This document shows positions 29,177-38,059 of a stretch of 64,000 nucleotides of DNA, piece after piece. A model generated the notes under the pieces. The model saw nothing but the letters and a program-made list of their open reading frames with translations. It had not been told where the DNA came from and searched no databases. The stretch's first letter is position 1, and each line of letters begins with the position of its first letter. A program made the translations under genes and the position numbers. Source of the DNA: Zoogloeaceae bacterium G21618-S1 (GTDB lineage: Bacteria; Pseudomonadota; Gammaproteobacteria; Burkholderiales; Rhodocyclaceae); contig JAPWHF010000005.1 of the NCBI GenBank assembly GCA_027214125.1, positions 248,951-312,950 on the forward strand. The letters are read 5' to 3'.

Positions 29177-30364
29177 TTAGCCCACCTGGCAGGCCAAGCC
29201 TTTCAGATACTCGCCCTCTGGCACCGACAAGCCGACCGGATGGTCTGGTGCCGCGCCCAGGCGATGCAAAATGCGGCCATCCACGCCGGCATCGGCGGCG
29301 GCGCCCGCAATGATCTTGTGGAACAGCTCGATGCCGATACCACCGGAGCAGGAGTAGGTCATCAGAAAACCGCCCGGATTGAGCAAACGGAAGCCGTACA
29401 TGTTGATGTCCTTATAGGCACGCGCGGCGCGCTCGGCGTGCGCCGCCGAGGGGGCGAACTTGGGCGGATCGAGAATGATCATGTCGAAACGCTCGCCGGC
29501 CTCGCGCAATTCGCGCAGCGCGGCAAACACATCGGCCTCGCGCCACTCGGCACGGCTGGCGTCAAGCTGCGGATTCATTGCCAGATTGGCCGCCGCCGTC
29601 ACCAGCGCCGGACCGGACGAGTCGATCGACAAGGCCGACGTTGCCCCGCCCGCCAGCGCCTGCAACGAAAAGCCGCCGGTGTAGCAAAAACAGTTGAGCA
29701 CCCGCCGACCCGCCGCCAACTCACCGGTCAACCGGCGGTTGTCGCGCTGGTCCAGATAGAAGCCGGTCTTGTGGCCACCGACCACATCCACCGCCATGCG
29801 CACGCCGTTCTCGACAATCGACAGATCCGCCGGCAACTCGCCATACACACAGCCGGTCACCGGTGCCAGCCCCTCGCGTCCACGCACATCGGAGTCGGAA
29901 CGCTCATACACCGCTGCGCAGCCGGTCGCCTGCACCAGCGCAGCCACGATCGCATCGCGCCACTTGTCGGCGCCCGCGCTGGTCAGCTGCATCACTACCA
30001 CCGGGCCGTAACGATCCACCACCACGCCCGGCAAACCGTCCGACTCGCCGTGAATCAGCCGCAACCCCTCCTGCCCCGCCAGCGCCGGATGCGTCTGGCG
30101 GCGCGCTACCGATGCGGCGACCGCCCGCTTGAAAAAAGCATGATCCACGGTCTCATCAGGATCGAACGTCCACATCCGCGCCCGAATCTTCGACTCCGGC
30201 GACCATGCCGCCTTGCCCAGCACCTTGCCACTATCGGCCAGCACCGTGACGGTATCGCCCGACCGGGCACGACCATCGAGCTGCGCCACGGCAGAGTCGT
30301 AGATCCAGGGGTGGCGCCGGATCAAGGCGCGATCCTTGCCGGACTTGAGAATGAGCTGTGCCAT
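29177..30364 (-). CDS. rlmI: 23S rRNA m5C1962 methyltransferase RlmI
   Basis: I start at ATG 30364 (MAQLILKSGKDRALIRRHPW), giving 395 residues. An N-terminal PUA domain (to about residue 75) is followed by a central RlmI domain (GLRLIHGESDGLPGVVVDRY) and a SAM-methyltransferase domain with LNCFCYTGGFSLQAL, the Asp loop and the DPPKFAP catalytic motif. It is a cytoplasmic rRNA modifying enzyme. The first 94 bp upstream are followed by a repeat element, so the gene's promoter must sit close to the start. Confidence 0.93.
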   Translation of the reverse strand: MAQLILKSGKDRALIRRHPWIYDSAVAQLDGRARSGDTVTVLADSGKVLGKAAWSPESKIRARMWTFDPDETVDHAFFKRAVAASVARRQTHPALAGQEGLRLIHGESDGLPGVVVDRYGPVVVMQLTSAGADKWRDAIVAALVQATGCAAVYERSDSDVRGREGLAPVTGCVYGELPADLSIVENGVRMAVDVVGGHKTGFYLDQRDNRRLTGELAAGRRVLNCFCYTGGFSLQALAGGATSALSIDSSGPALVTAAANLAMNPQLDASRAEWREADVFAALRELREAGERFDMIILDPPKFAPSAAHAERAARAYKDINMYGFRLLNPGGFLMTYSCSGGIGIELFHKIIAGAAADAGVDGRILHRLGAAPDHPVGLSVPEGEYLKGLACQVG

Positions 30365-30457
30365 AGGTGCGTTGTGAGGTTCGAAAGCCTGCGAGTGTAC
30401 GCGGGGGGAGGACTTGTGACCAGTTGGTCGTTTGGCAACGGCGGTGCGTGCTTCGAG
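30365..30457. other. Gap between rlmI and the 533-bp repeat element
   Basis: The 93 bp contain no gene. Together with the repeat element (30458-30990) and a 40-bp spacer they make a 666-bp stretch without a host gene between rlmI and the end of xerC; the rlmI promoter should lie here. Confidence 0.5.
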
Positions 30458-30990
30458 GATTCGTTGGCCGGGTTTCGCCCCGGCGGGCGACTTACTTTCT
30501 TGCTTGTGCAAGAAAGCTAAGCAAAGAAGCACAGCCCGCTTTCGCGCCCCTTCGGGGTGCCCGCCCTACGGAGGTGTCAGGCGGGGTGCTTCGCAAACTC
30601 GCCCTACGGGCTCAAACAGCGAAGCCCCTTTTTCCGCCCGCCCCCTCCTTCGGTTGGCGCGGCAGAGGACGGGTCAATGGTGCCCGACTCGACCATCATG
30701 GGGCTTGACCGGGGCAACAGTATCTACGGCCAATACCCCGGGCGGGCGATGGCGAAACCGAGCCCGCGAGCCTCTCCCCTTCTGTACCGCCGAACGAAGA
30801 CCACGGACGGCGGGAATTGTCGTGTCGCTTGTCTGAGCCCGCAGGGCGAGTTTGCGACACGACCCGCCGGGCGGGGGCGCAGAGAGGGCACCGGCGAAGC
30901 CGGCGGCACAGCGGGGGCGCTTCTTTGGTGACTTTCTTGTCGCTACAAGAAAGTTACTCGCCCGCCGGGGCGAAACCCGGCCAACGAATC
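30458..30990. repeat. 533-bp element with perfect 33-bp terminal inverted repeats
   Basis: The ends (30458-30490 and 30958-30990) are perfect inverted copies, starting GATTCGTTGGCCGGG. Just inside each lies a short hairpin: CTTTCTTG with CAAGAAAG on the left, ACTTTCTTG with CAAGAAAGT on the right. The 467-bp interior has Pro/Arg-rich frames but no transposase. It lies between rlmI and xerC. The structure suggests a non-autonomous mobile element or a large paired-repeat; I cannot count copies elsewhere. Confidence 0.8.
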
Positions 30991-31030
30991 ATCGAAGTAG
31001 CACTGGCCGGAAAGCGCCCACCGGAAGGCG

Positions 31031-31948
31031 TCAGTCCTTCCCCCGCTTCCGTGCTCTCGGATGCGCCGCGTCATACACCTTGGCCAGATGCTGAAAATCG
31101 AGATGGGTATACACCTGCGTGCTGCGGATGCTGGCATGGCCGAGCATCTCTTGCACCGCACGCAAATCACCGCTCGATTGCAGCACATGGCTGGCGAAAC
31201 TGTGGCGCAACATGTGCGGATGGACATGCGTGCCGTCGCCATGCAGCTTGGCCCATCGATCCAACCGGCTGCGCACCGCTGCCTGCGACGGCCGCGTACC
31301 CCCTCGCGTAACAAACAAGGCTTTCTCATGTGCGGGGGCGAAACCGCCGCGCACCGCCAGCCACGCATCAAGCGCGGCCAGTGCGGCTCGCCCGACCGGC
31401 ACAATGCGCGTCTTGCCGCGCTTGCCGGTCACCGTCACTTCGCCGGCCGCGACATCCACCCCGCGATCCACATCCAGCGACAACAGCTCGGCCAGGCGCA
31501 GGCCGGCGCTGTAGAGCAGCTCGAACATGGCGTGGTCGCGCACTTCGAGCGGGTCGTCGGGTGGCGCATTGAGCAGGCCGACCATGGCGTCGGGACTGAG
31601 GTTCTTGGGCAGGGTTCGCGGCGCGCGCGGCGGTCGAACGCCCTCGGCGGGGTTGTCGGCGGCACCGTGGTGGCGCACCCGCCAGCGGAAGAAGCCCCGC
31701 CAGGCCGACAGTGCCCGCGCGACAGAGCGCGGCGACAAGCCATCGCCATGCAGACGTGCTGCAAAACGGCGAATCTGCGCGGCGGTGATGCCATCGGGCG
31801 TCGTATCGCCGGCGTACTCGACCAGCTTGTGCAGCTCGCGACGATAGCTGGTGAGGGTGTGTGCGCTCGCCCGACGCTGGCTGGCAAGGTAGGCGAGGTA
31901 AGCGTCGATCAGCGGATCGAAGGACGAGGCCGCCCCCCCCCCGGCCAT
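31031..31948 (-). CDS. xerC: Site-specific tyrosine recombinase XerC
   Basis: The 305-residue protein has the N-terminal SAM-like domain (about residues 10-95) and a C-terminal catalytic domain with Arg in SAGLRLAELL, Lys in VTGKRGKTR, HMLRHSFASH (His-x-x-Arg) and GHASIRSTQVYTHLD with the nucleophile Tyr. XerC/D resolves chromosome dimers at dif. It is the third gene of the dapF-DUF484-xerC operon, starting 1 bp after the DUF484 stop codon. Directly after ATG GCC lies a run of ten G (31933-31942), in codons 3-6. A length change there would shift the frame. Confidence 0.94.
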   Translation of the reverse strand: MAGGGAASSFDPLIDAYLAYLASQRRASAHTLTSYRRELHKLVEYAGDTTPDGITAAQIRRFAARLHGDGLSPRSVARALSAWRGFFRWRVRHHGAADNPAEGVRPPRAPRTLPKNLSPDAMVGLLNAPPDDPLEVRDHAMFELLYSAGLRLAELLSLDVDRGVDVAAGEVTVTGKRGKTRIVPVGRAALAALDAWLAVRGGFAPAHEKALFVTRGGTRPSQAAVRSRLDRWAKLHGDGTHVHPHMLRHSFASHVLQSSGDLRAVQEMLGHASIRSTQVYTHLDFQHLAKVYDAAHPRARKRGKD

Positions 31949-31949
31949 G

Positions 31950-32600
31950 TCAGCCCAGTCGACGCTGAACCGCGGCGCTGACCATCTCGCCGATACGGCT
32001 TACATATAGCGTGCCCATTTCGGCGTAGAAGCGCTCGGGGTCTTCGCTGCCCATGGCCAGCAGGCCCAGCAGGCGGCCGTCTTGCTTGAGCGGCACCAGC
32101 GCGACGGAACGCACATGCGGCGCGGCTTCGCCGAACCAGTCAGTGATTTCGACATGTGCTGGCGCACCGCAGAAGGGACGGCGCATGTCGCCAACGAAGA
32201 AGCGAATTTCTTCCGACACGGGCGTGAACTCGGAGGTCTCGCGGCTGAGCACGCTGTTCCAGATGCGGATGGCCACATGCGGCACGGAGAAGTCTTCGCG
32301 CAGATGGCTGAAGACGGCATCGCGCACCGCCTCGAAACTGTCGGCATCGAGCAGCGCCAGCACCATGCGATGCACCTTCTCGCTGATTTCGTCGTTTTCT
32401 TCGCCGAAGCGGATCAGCTCGGTGAGTTTGACTTCGAGCTGGCGGATTTTTTCGCGCAAGGCGTGCAGCTGCCGCTCGGCCAGCGAGATCGCCTGCCCGT
32501 TGTGCGGATGCGCCACGGTGAGAGCGTCGAGCAGCTCACCGTTCTGGTCGAAGAAATCGGGGTTGTCCTTGAGAAACTGGACGATGTCATCGGTCTTCAT
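31950..32600 (-). CDS. DUF484 family protein
   Basis: The 216-residue protein starts MKTDDIVQFLKDNPDFFDQ and carries AISLAERQLHALREKIRQLE and a GAF-like domain (about residues 70-210) with SVALVPLKQDGRLLGLLAMG. DUF484 genes are conserved between dapF and xerC in beta- and gammaproteobacteria. The GAF-like fold may bind a small ligand, but no function is established. It lies 34 bp after dapF and is followed by xerC with 1 bp spacing, so all three are one operon. Confidence 0.92.
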   Translation of the reverse strand: MKTDDIVQFLKDNPDFFDQNGELLDALTVAHPHNGQAISLAERQLHALREKIRQLEVKLTELIRFGEENDEISEKVHRMVLALLDADSFEAVRDAVFSHLREDFSVPHVAIRIWNSVLSRETSEFTPVSEEIRFFVGDMRRPFCGAPAHVEITDWFGEAAPHVRSVALVPLKQDGRLLGLLAMGSEDPERFYAEMGTLYVSRIGEMVSAAVQRRLG

Positions 32601-32634
32601 CTACGCATTTCTCCTCGCGCCCGTCGCGACGCTT

Positions 32635-33468
32635 TCAATCCAGTTCGATCTCGGCCTCGAATACCGTCACCGCCGGTCCGGTCATCAGCACCGGCGTGCC
32701 CGGCCCATCCCAGGCAATAGTCAATACACCACCGCGCGTCTCAACCTGCACCGGGCTGACCAGCAGTTCGCGCAAGATGCCGGCGACCACGGCCGCGCAG
32801 GCACCAGTACCGCAGGCCAGGGTCTCGCCCGCGCCGCGCTCCCACACCCGCAAGCGAATATGGTGTTCATCCACGACCTGCATGAAGCCGGCATTGACCC
32901 GCGCGGGGAAACGTTCATGGGTTTCAATGCTCGGTCCCTGGGTAGTGACCGGCGCGGCGTCCACATCGGCCACCACCTGCACGGCGTGCGGGTTGCCCAT
33001 GCTCACCGCGGTGATCAGGACGCGCACATCGCCCAGCGACAAGGGCTGGACGACCGCATCGCTGTCCGAATCGAAGGGAACGTCTTCCGGGTCCAGGCGC
33101 GGCTCGCCCATGTCGACGGTCACCTGACCGTCCGGCTCAAGGCGGGGTTCGATCAGACCGGACTGGGTTTCGACCCGGATGTGCGTCTTGTCGGTCAGGC
33201 CGCGGTCGTGCACAAAGCGCACAAAGCAGCGCGCACCGTTGCCACATTGCTCGACCTCGCCGCCATCGGCATTGAAGATGCGATAGCGGAAGTCGACGCC
33301 GGGCTGGCTCGGCGCTTCGACCACCAGCAGCTGGTCGCAGCCGACGCCAAAGTGGCGATCCGCCAGGAAGCGGACCCGCTCGGGGGTCAGATCAATGGGC
33401 GCACGCGTGGCGTCGAGCACGACGAAGTCGTTGCCCAGCCCGTGCATCTTGGTAAAGCGCAGTCGCAT
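32635..33468 (-). CDS. dapF: Diaminopimelate epimerase DapF
   Basis: The 277-residue enzyme starts [20 protein letters not shown], the DapF signature. The two active-site cysteines are in [12 protein letters not shown] and [16 protein letters not shown]. It interconverts LL- and meso-diaminopimelate in lysine and peptidoglycan synthesis in the cytoplasm. It is the first gene of the dapF-DUF484-xerC operon. Its start has a GGGA 8 bp upstream. An Lrp-type gene on the same strand ends 85 bp upstream. Confidence 0.97.
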   Translation of the reverse strand: MRLRFTKMHGLGNDFVVLDATRAPIDLTPERVRFLADRHFGVGCDQLLVVEAPSQPGVDFRYRIFNADGGEVEQCGNGARCFVRFVHDRGLTDKTHIRVETQSGLIEPRLEPDGQVTVDMGEPRLDPEDVPFDSDSDAVVQPLSLGDVRVLITAVSMGNPHAVQVVADVDAAPVTTQGPSIETHERFPARVNAGFMQVVDEHHIRLRVWERGAGETLACGTGACAAVVAGILRELLVSPVQVETRGGVLTIAWDGPGTPVLMTGPAVTVFEAEIELD

Positions 33469-33552
33469 TGCCGCATCCCGCCATATCTACTGGGAAGGCA
33501 TTGTCCCGCAGGGACGCGAGCGCGTCCACTTCGTCCTCGCCCGCCGGGCACC

Positions 33553-34011
33553 TCAAATGGGCAAGGCAGTGTCGTGCTTGACTTCGCGCAGCGCGACGAC
33601 GGAGCGCACCGTCGCCACCTCGGGCAGTTTGAGCAAAAAATTGTGCATGAACATGGCGTAGCTCTCAACGTCCGGCAGGAACACCTTGAGCATGTAATCG
33701 CTGTCGCCCGACAAGGCGTAGCACTCGACAATCTCGCGGCGCGAGTGGATGTGCCGCTCGACCTGATCGGTCACCCGCGCGTCGTGCGTCTTGAGCTGCA
33801 GATTGACCAGCACGCAGGTGCCCAGGCCGAGCTTGCGCCGGTCGAGCACCGCCACATAGCGCTTGATCAGGCCGGAGGTTTCCAGGTCGCGCACCCGCCG
33901 CCAACATGGCGACACCGACAGACCGACACGATCGGCCAACTCCTGATTGCTGACACGTGCATTGAGTTGCAGCTCGCTGAGCAACTGTCGCTGTACGCGA
34001 TCGATCTTCAT
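33553..34011 (-). CDS. Lrp/AsnC-family transcription regulator
   Basis: I start at ATG 34011, preceded by GGAGGAG. The 152-residue protein has an N-terminal winged helix (MKIDRVQRQLLSELQLNARV to about residue 60, with LSVSPCWRRVRDLETSGLI as the recognition region) and a C-terminal RAM/ACT-like ligand domain (ECYALSGDSDYMLKVFLPDV). It is transcribed away from the TyrR-like regulator. A TyrR-type box sits between the two, so the pair may be cross-regulated. Which amino acid it senses is unknown. Confidence 0.88.
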   Translation of the reverse strand: MKIDRVQRQLLSELQLNARVSNQELADRVGLSVSPCWRRVRDLETSGLIKRYVAVLDRRKLGLGTCVLVNLQLKTHDARVTDQVERHIHSRREIVECYALSGDSDYMLKVFLPDVESYAMFMHNFLLKLPEVATVRSVVALREVKHDTALPI

Positions 34012-34147
34012 GACGGGGTCTCCTCCCTGCGATCCGGTGATGTCCGGCTTGGCAAGAGCAGATCCTATGCAAGCGTCGTGCCACACGCAAAAATCCGCGA
34101 CTTTATTGGCTTACAGAGGCATCAACTGATCGTCTGCACGCGGAAAT

Positions 34148-34165
34148 CGTAAACAATTATTTACA
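34148..34165. promoter_or_regulatory. TyrR box
   Basis: The sequence CGTAAACAATTATTTACA fits the strong TyrR box TGTAAA-N6-TTTACA with one mismatch at the first base. It lies 137 bp upstream of the TyrR-like start, between two divergent regulator genes. A weaker half-match follows at 34230-34247 (GTAAAcaaatcGATACA) and a TTTACA half-site near 34261. Confidence 0.8.
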
Positions 34166-34280
34166 CCGGCCTGTCTTTTATCGCCGGCAAGCGTCGAACT
34201 TGCGCACTGAATCAAGCGCTTGCGCCAGCCGTAAACAAATCGATACACTGTAGCCCTTCGTTTACACCGCGAACCCGAGC

Positions 34281-35834
34281 ATGCGTCTTGTCGTCACCTT
34301 CAAGGATCGAGTCGGTATCGCCCAGGAGATCCTCGCCCAGATGGCGCGGCGCCAGCTGAGCGTGGTGAATGTGGAGGTGGACATGTCCCACGTCTACATC
34401 GACGCCCCCGACCTGCACGAGCCCTACTTTCTCGAGACGCGCGCCGCGCTGTTCAGCGTGCCCGGCGTGGTCGCGGTCGAGGCGATCGACATGCTGCCCG
34501 GCATGCGCCAGCGCCTGCACCTGGAGGCCTTGCTGGCTGCCATGGCCGACCCGGTGCTGGCCGTCGACGCCGGCGGCGAACTGATCAACGCCAACCCTGC
34601 CGCCACGCCGCTGGCCGATGGCAGTCGAAACGCCGGAGGGCAGGTGACGCTGCACCAACTGCTCGACGACCGCGCACTGGCCGACGAGCTGCTGCGCCAG
34701 GGCTTCCGCGTGCCGGCGCGCGAAATCTCGGTCCGCGGCAAACCGTTTCTGCTCGACGTACGGCCTATCCACGACCCGGCCTATGGCGCCGACGCGCCGC
34801 CGGTTGGCGGGCTGATCACCTTGCACGCGCCGCAACGGCTCGGCGAACGCCTGCATGCCCTGCAGCACCCGGACGACCACGGCTTTGACGCCATTCTCGG
34901 CAGCTCAACCGCACTGCGCGCGGTCAAGGAACGCGCCGTGCGCATGGCCGGCACCGACAGCCCGCTGATGCTGCTGGGTGAAACCGGCACCGGCAAAGAG
35001 TTGATTGCGCTGGCCTGCCACCGCGCAAGCGGCCGGCACGAGGCGCCGTTTCTGGCGCTGAACTGCGCTGCGCTACCCGAGAGCCTGGCGGAGAGCGAGC
35101 TGTTTGGCTATGCCCCCGGCGCCTTCAGCGGCGCCCAGCGTGGCGGCAAGCCCGGCCTGCTGGAAATGGCCGACGGCGGCTCGGTGTTTCTCGACGAAGT
35201 CGGCGAGATGTCGCCTTACCTGCAGGCCAAATTGCTACGTTTTCTGAATGACGGCCGCTTCCGCCGGGTAGGCGGCTCGCGCGAGACACAGGTCGATGTG
35301 CGCATCATCAGCGCCACCCACCGCAATCTCGAGCGCATGGTGGCCGAGGGCGATTTTCGCGAGGACCTGTACTACCGACTGAACGTACTGACCCTGCAGG
35401 TGCCCCCCCTGCGCGAGCGCCGCGAGGACATCCCGCTGCTGGCCCACCACTTCATCCGCCGCGCCTGCACCCAGTCGGGCCGACCGCCCGTACGCCTGTC
35501 GAGTGCCGCGCTGGACAAACTCACCGCCAACCACTGGCCGGGCAATGTGCGCCAGTTGCAGAACGTGATCTTCCGCGCAGTCACCATGCAGGACCGCCCC
35601 TTGATCGACGCCGAGGATGTGGATCTGGCCGGCGCCGTCGGGTCGGCCGACGACACGCCGCACCCCGATCAAGTCGTCGACTGGGCCGGAGCCATCGACG
35701 ACTTCGAGCGCGTGCTGCTAAGCCGTCTCTACCCGCACTATCCGTCCAGCCGGCGTCTGGCGACACGGCTCAACACCTCGCACACCATGATTGCCAACAA
35801 GCTGCGCAAGCACCACATCCGCCGGAGCCCCTGA
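34281..35834 (+). CDS. TyrR/PhhR-type aromatic amino acid regulator
   Basis: The 517-residue protein has an N-terminal ACT domain (MRLVVTFKDRVGIAQEILAQ, about residues 1-75), a PAS domain (about 80-190), an AAA+ domain with Walker A GETGTGKE (233-240) and YAPGAFSGA (278-285), and a C-terminal TyrR-type helix-turn-helix (LATRLNTSHTMIANKLRKH). This is the TyrR/PhhR architecture. GAFSGA has Ser for the Thr of the sigma-54 contacting GAFTGA loop, a mild change, so activation with sigma-54 remains possible. Tyr and Phe are the expected ligands. A TyrR box upstream implies autoregulation. Confidence 0.9.
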   Translation: MRLVVTFKDRVGIAQEILAQMARRQLSVVNVEVDMSHVYIDAPDLHEPYFLETRAALFSVPGVVAVEAIDMLPGMRQRLHLEALLAAMADPVLAVDAGGELINANPAATPLADGSRNAGGQVTLHQLLDDRALADELLRQGFRVPAREISVRGKPFLLDVRPIHDPAYGADAPPVGGLITLHAPQRLGERLHALQHPDDHGFDAILGSSTALRAVKERAVRMAGTDSPLMLLGETGTGKELIALACHRASGRHEAPFLALNCAALPESLAESELFGYAPGAFSGAQRGGKPGLLEMADGGSVFLDEVGEMSPYLQAKLLRFLNDGRFRRVGGSRETQVDVRIISATHRNLERMVAEGDFREDLYYRLNVLTLQVPPLRERREDIPLLAHHFIRRACTQSGRPPVRLSSAALDKLTANHWPGNVRQLQNVIFRAVTMQDRPLIDAEDVDLAGAVGSADDTPHPDQVVDWAGAIDDFERVLLSRLYPHYPSSRRLATRLNTSHTMIANKLRKHHIRRSP

Positions 35835-35835
35835 G

Positions 35836-36081
35836 ATGGCCGCACTACCGACCCAATCGCCCCCCGTCCTCGCATCGTTTCTGATCGCGCTCGGCGTCTT
35901 GTGCGTCATCTTCGGACTGGCGCTGACGGCCGGTCTGGGCGCCGACTGGCATCCGCTGCTGGCCACAGACGGCGCCGGCATCGTCATGCTCGTATCGGGC
36001 ATTGCGCTGGCGGGCAGCGGCGCCTTCCCGCTGGTGTTCGCGCGGCTGGCCGCGCGCGACGACACGCCTCAGAAGTTGTGA
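35836..36081 (+). CDS. Small two-helix membrane protein
   Basis: This 81-residue protein follows the TyrR-like gene after 1 bp. It has two hydrophobic segments (about residues 12-32 and 42-66) with a short connecting loop; GVLCVIFGLALTAGLGADW and VMLVSGIALAGSGAFPLVF are the two. I do not recognise it. Coupling to the regulator gene suggests it is translated. Its stop codon (36079-36081) lies within the left end of the next repeat element, so its last residues may derive from the repeat. Confidence 0.55.
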   Translation: MAALPTQSPPVLASFLIALGVLCVIFGLALTAGLGADWHPLLATDGAGIVMLVSGIALAGSGAFPLVFARLAARDDTPQKL

Positions 36082-36216
36082 AGAAATCGTAGCGAGCGCC
36101 GGCAGGTCGGGGGCGGCCGGCGCGCAGCAAGCGGAATGTACTGAAGTACATGAGCATTGCGAGCACCGCCCAACCCCGAGATGCCAAGCGCAGTAGATTT
36201 ATTCACAATTTCTCAG
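36072..36216. repeat. About 145-bp palindromic dispersed-type repeat
   Basis: Imperfect inverted ends (GAAGTTGTGAAGAAATC at 36072-36088, and the complement of GAGAAATTGTGAATAAATC around 36195-36214) flank a GC-rich interior with a perfect 7-bp hairpin ATGTACT-GA-AGTACAT (36136-36151). The plus-strand membrane gene and the minus-strand lpxL-like gene both terminate inside its ends. Confidence 0.7.
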
Positions 36217-37085
36217 TAGAAGCGCCGCTCGCCCTCGGGCCGGGTCTTGAAGCGACGATGCACCCAGTAGTACTGCTCGGGTGCCTCGCGAACCATGCGT
36301 TCGATCTCGGCGTTCATATGCGCCACATCGGCGGCGACATCGCCCGTCGGGTAGTCGGCCCAGGGTTCACCCAGCGTCACTTCATAACCCGCGCCGCCCG
36401 GCAGCATGCGGGTCTGGCAAGGCACAACCGCCGCGCCGGCCATGCGGGCAAAGCGCGGCAGGCCGGTAATGGTCGCCGTCGCAATGCCGAAAAAGGGTAC
36501 AAAAATCGACTCCTTGCGCCCGTGATCCATGTCCGGCAGGTAGTAGAACGGCCGACCGTCCTTCATCGCCCGCACGGTGCTGCGGATGCTCTCGTCGCGT
36601 GGCAGCAGGCGTTGATCGCCGAAGCGGCTGCGGCCGCGATGGAGCCAGCGGTCGATCACCTTGTCGCGCTGGCGAGCGTAGATGCTGACGATGTCGAAAG
36701 CCATGGTGACCCGCGTGCCGCCCATGTCGAGACCGACAAAATGCGGTGCCATCAGAATCACCGGCGTGCCGGCATCGCGCAGCGCCTGCACGCGCTCGAT
36801 GCCCGAGATGCGAATGATGCGTTCAAGCCGCTCACGCGGCGCCCACCACAGCAGACCGCGTTCGAACAGGCTGCGCCCCAGCAACCGAAAGTGCCGGCGG
36901 GCGAGTTCTCGGCACTCGCCTTCCGACCACTCAGGAAAACAATGTCGCAGATTGGTCAGCACCACCTTGCGGCGCGCGCTCACCACGCGGTAGAGCAGCA
37001 GCCCCAGCCCCTCGCCCAGCGGTGCCAGCACCACCAGCGGCAACCAGTGCAGCAACCAAAGTAAAGCCACCAGCAGTCGGCTCAC
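36213..37085 (-). CDS. LpxL/HtrB-type lipid A acyltransferase
   Basis: I start at GTG 37085 because AGGAGG lies 8 bp upstream. The 290-residue protein has an N-terminal membrane helix (LLVALLWLLHWLPLVVLAPL) and the HX4D acyltransferase motif in APHFVGLDMGG, followed by PDMDHGRKESIFVPFFG, conserved in lysophospholipid/lipid A acyltransferases (LpxL/LpxM). It should add a secondary acyl chain to lipid A at the inner membrane. The neighbouring gene encodes another enzyme of the family, so the two may act on different positions or on one lipid. Confidence 0.88.
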   Translation of the reverse strand: MSRLLVALLWLLHWLPLVVLAPLGEGLGLLLYRVVSARRKVVLTNLRHCFPEWSEGECRELARRHFRLLGRSLFERGLLWWAPRERLERIIRISGIERVQALRDAGTPVILMAPHFVGLDMGGTRVTMAFDIVSIYARQRDKVIDRWLHRGRSRFGDQRLLPRDESIRSTVRAMKDGRPFYYLPDMDHGRKESIFVPFFGIATATITGLPRFARMAGAAVVPCQTRMLPGGAGYEVTLGEPWADYPTGDVAADVAHMNAEIERMVREAPEQYYWVHRRFKTRPEGERRFY

Positions 37086-37110
37086 TGAACGATCCTCCTG
37101 TCGGGCGTGC

Positions 37111-37971
37111 TCATGCCCCACCCTCCGGCGGCGCCACTTTCGACGGACGCTTGTAGCGGTGGTAGCCCCACAGGTATTGCGTCGGACAGACTCGGATCAT
37201 CGCCTCCATCTGGCGGTTGATCGCCGCCACGCGGGCAGCGGTATCGCCTTCGATGGGTTCGGTCGGCGCCTGAAACCGAACGTGGTAGCCACGACCACCC
37301 GGCAATCGCTCGGCCCAACAGCAGATCACCCGCACGCCTTTGACTTCACTGAGCCGGGCGGCCAACGTCATCGTCCACGCCGGGCGATCAAAAAAGGGCG
37401 CCCACATGCCCTCACCCACATCGGGGGTCTGGTCGGGCAGCATGCCGATCGCCTCGCCGCTGCGCAGCGCCTTGATCAGCTTGCGCACACCGCTCATCTC
37501 CGCCGGGGCGATGCTCATGCCGCCGCGCTGACGGCCAGACGTGATCAAGGGCATCAGTTCTGCAAAATTGGGGGGGCGATACAGCACCGTGATCTTGCCG
37601 CGCGCCGCGTAGTACTGAGCCGTGACCTCGAAGCCCCCCAGATGCGGCACCAGAAACAACACGCCCGCACCCTCGGCCTTGGCCGTCTCGACCAACTCCC
37701 AGCCGCTGACCTGAACCACCTTGGCCACCACCTCGGCATGCGGGCGCAGCAAAATCCACGGTAGCTCCAGCGCCTGCTTGCCCGACTCGGCAATCACGCC
37801 CGCACGCAAACGATTCGCCGCCGGCCCCATCGCCTGCGCCAGATTGCCCGTCAGGCGCGCACGATACTTGGGCGACAGCGCATAGCTCAGCCACCCGACC
37901 AGCGCACCGAGACGATGCACGAGCGAGAGCGGCAAGGCAGCAAGAAGGCGAAACAAAACCTGAGCAGGCAC
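37111..37971 (-). CDS. LpxL-type acyltransferase, second copy
   Basis: The 286-residue protein starts at GTG 37971. It has an N-terminal hydrophobic helix, HX4E in PHLGGFEVTAQYYA, and PDQTPDVGEGMWAPFFDRPA, matching the lauroyl/myristoyl acyltransferase family. It precedes the first copy by 25 bp on the same strand; both are on the minus strand, divergent from metK. Its similarity to the neighbour is visible but partial, so an old tandem duplication is likely. The GTG start has no strong ribosome binding site, so the exact start is less sure. Confidence 0.87.
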   Translation of the reverse strand: MPAQVLFRLLAALPLSLVHRLGALVGWLSYALSPKYRARLTGNLAQAMGPAANRLRAGVIAESGKQALELPWILLRPHAEVVAKVVQVSGWELVETAKAEGAGVLFLVPHLGGFEVTAQYYAARGKITVLYRPPNFAELMPLITSGRQRGGMSIAPAEMSGVRKLIKALRSGEAIGMLPDQTPDVGEGMWAPFFDRPAWTMTLAARLSEVKGVRVICCWAERLPGGRGYHVRFQAPTEPIEGDTAARVAAINRQMEAMIRVCPTQYLWGYHRYKRPSKVAPPEGGA

Positions 37972-38024
37972 GAGCGCGTTTATAACCGATTCCGCCGTTC
38001 AGCGGGCGCACCGGCGCGGGGATT

Positions 38025-38052
38025 TTGCATGCGCCGCAAGTTGCCCTATAAT
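38025..38052 (+). promoter_or_regulatory. metK promoter
   Basis: TTGCAT (38025-38030) and a perfect TATAAT (38047-38052) are separated by 16 bp. The transcript would begin near 38059, right at the first stem of the leader. Confidence 0.75.
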
Positions 38053-38059
38053 CCGCGGC

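Noticed and set aside
30458-30990. A real gene inside the 533-bp element.
   Set aside because: Frames on both strands are low-complexity Pro/Arg/Ser sequences and are broken by the inverted ends.
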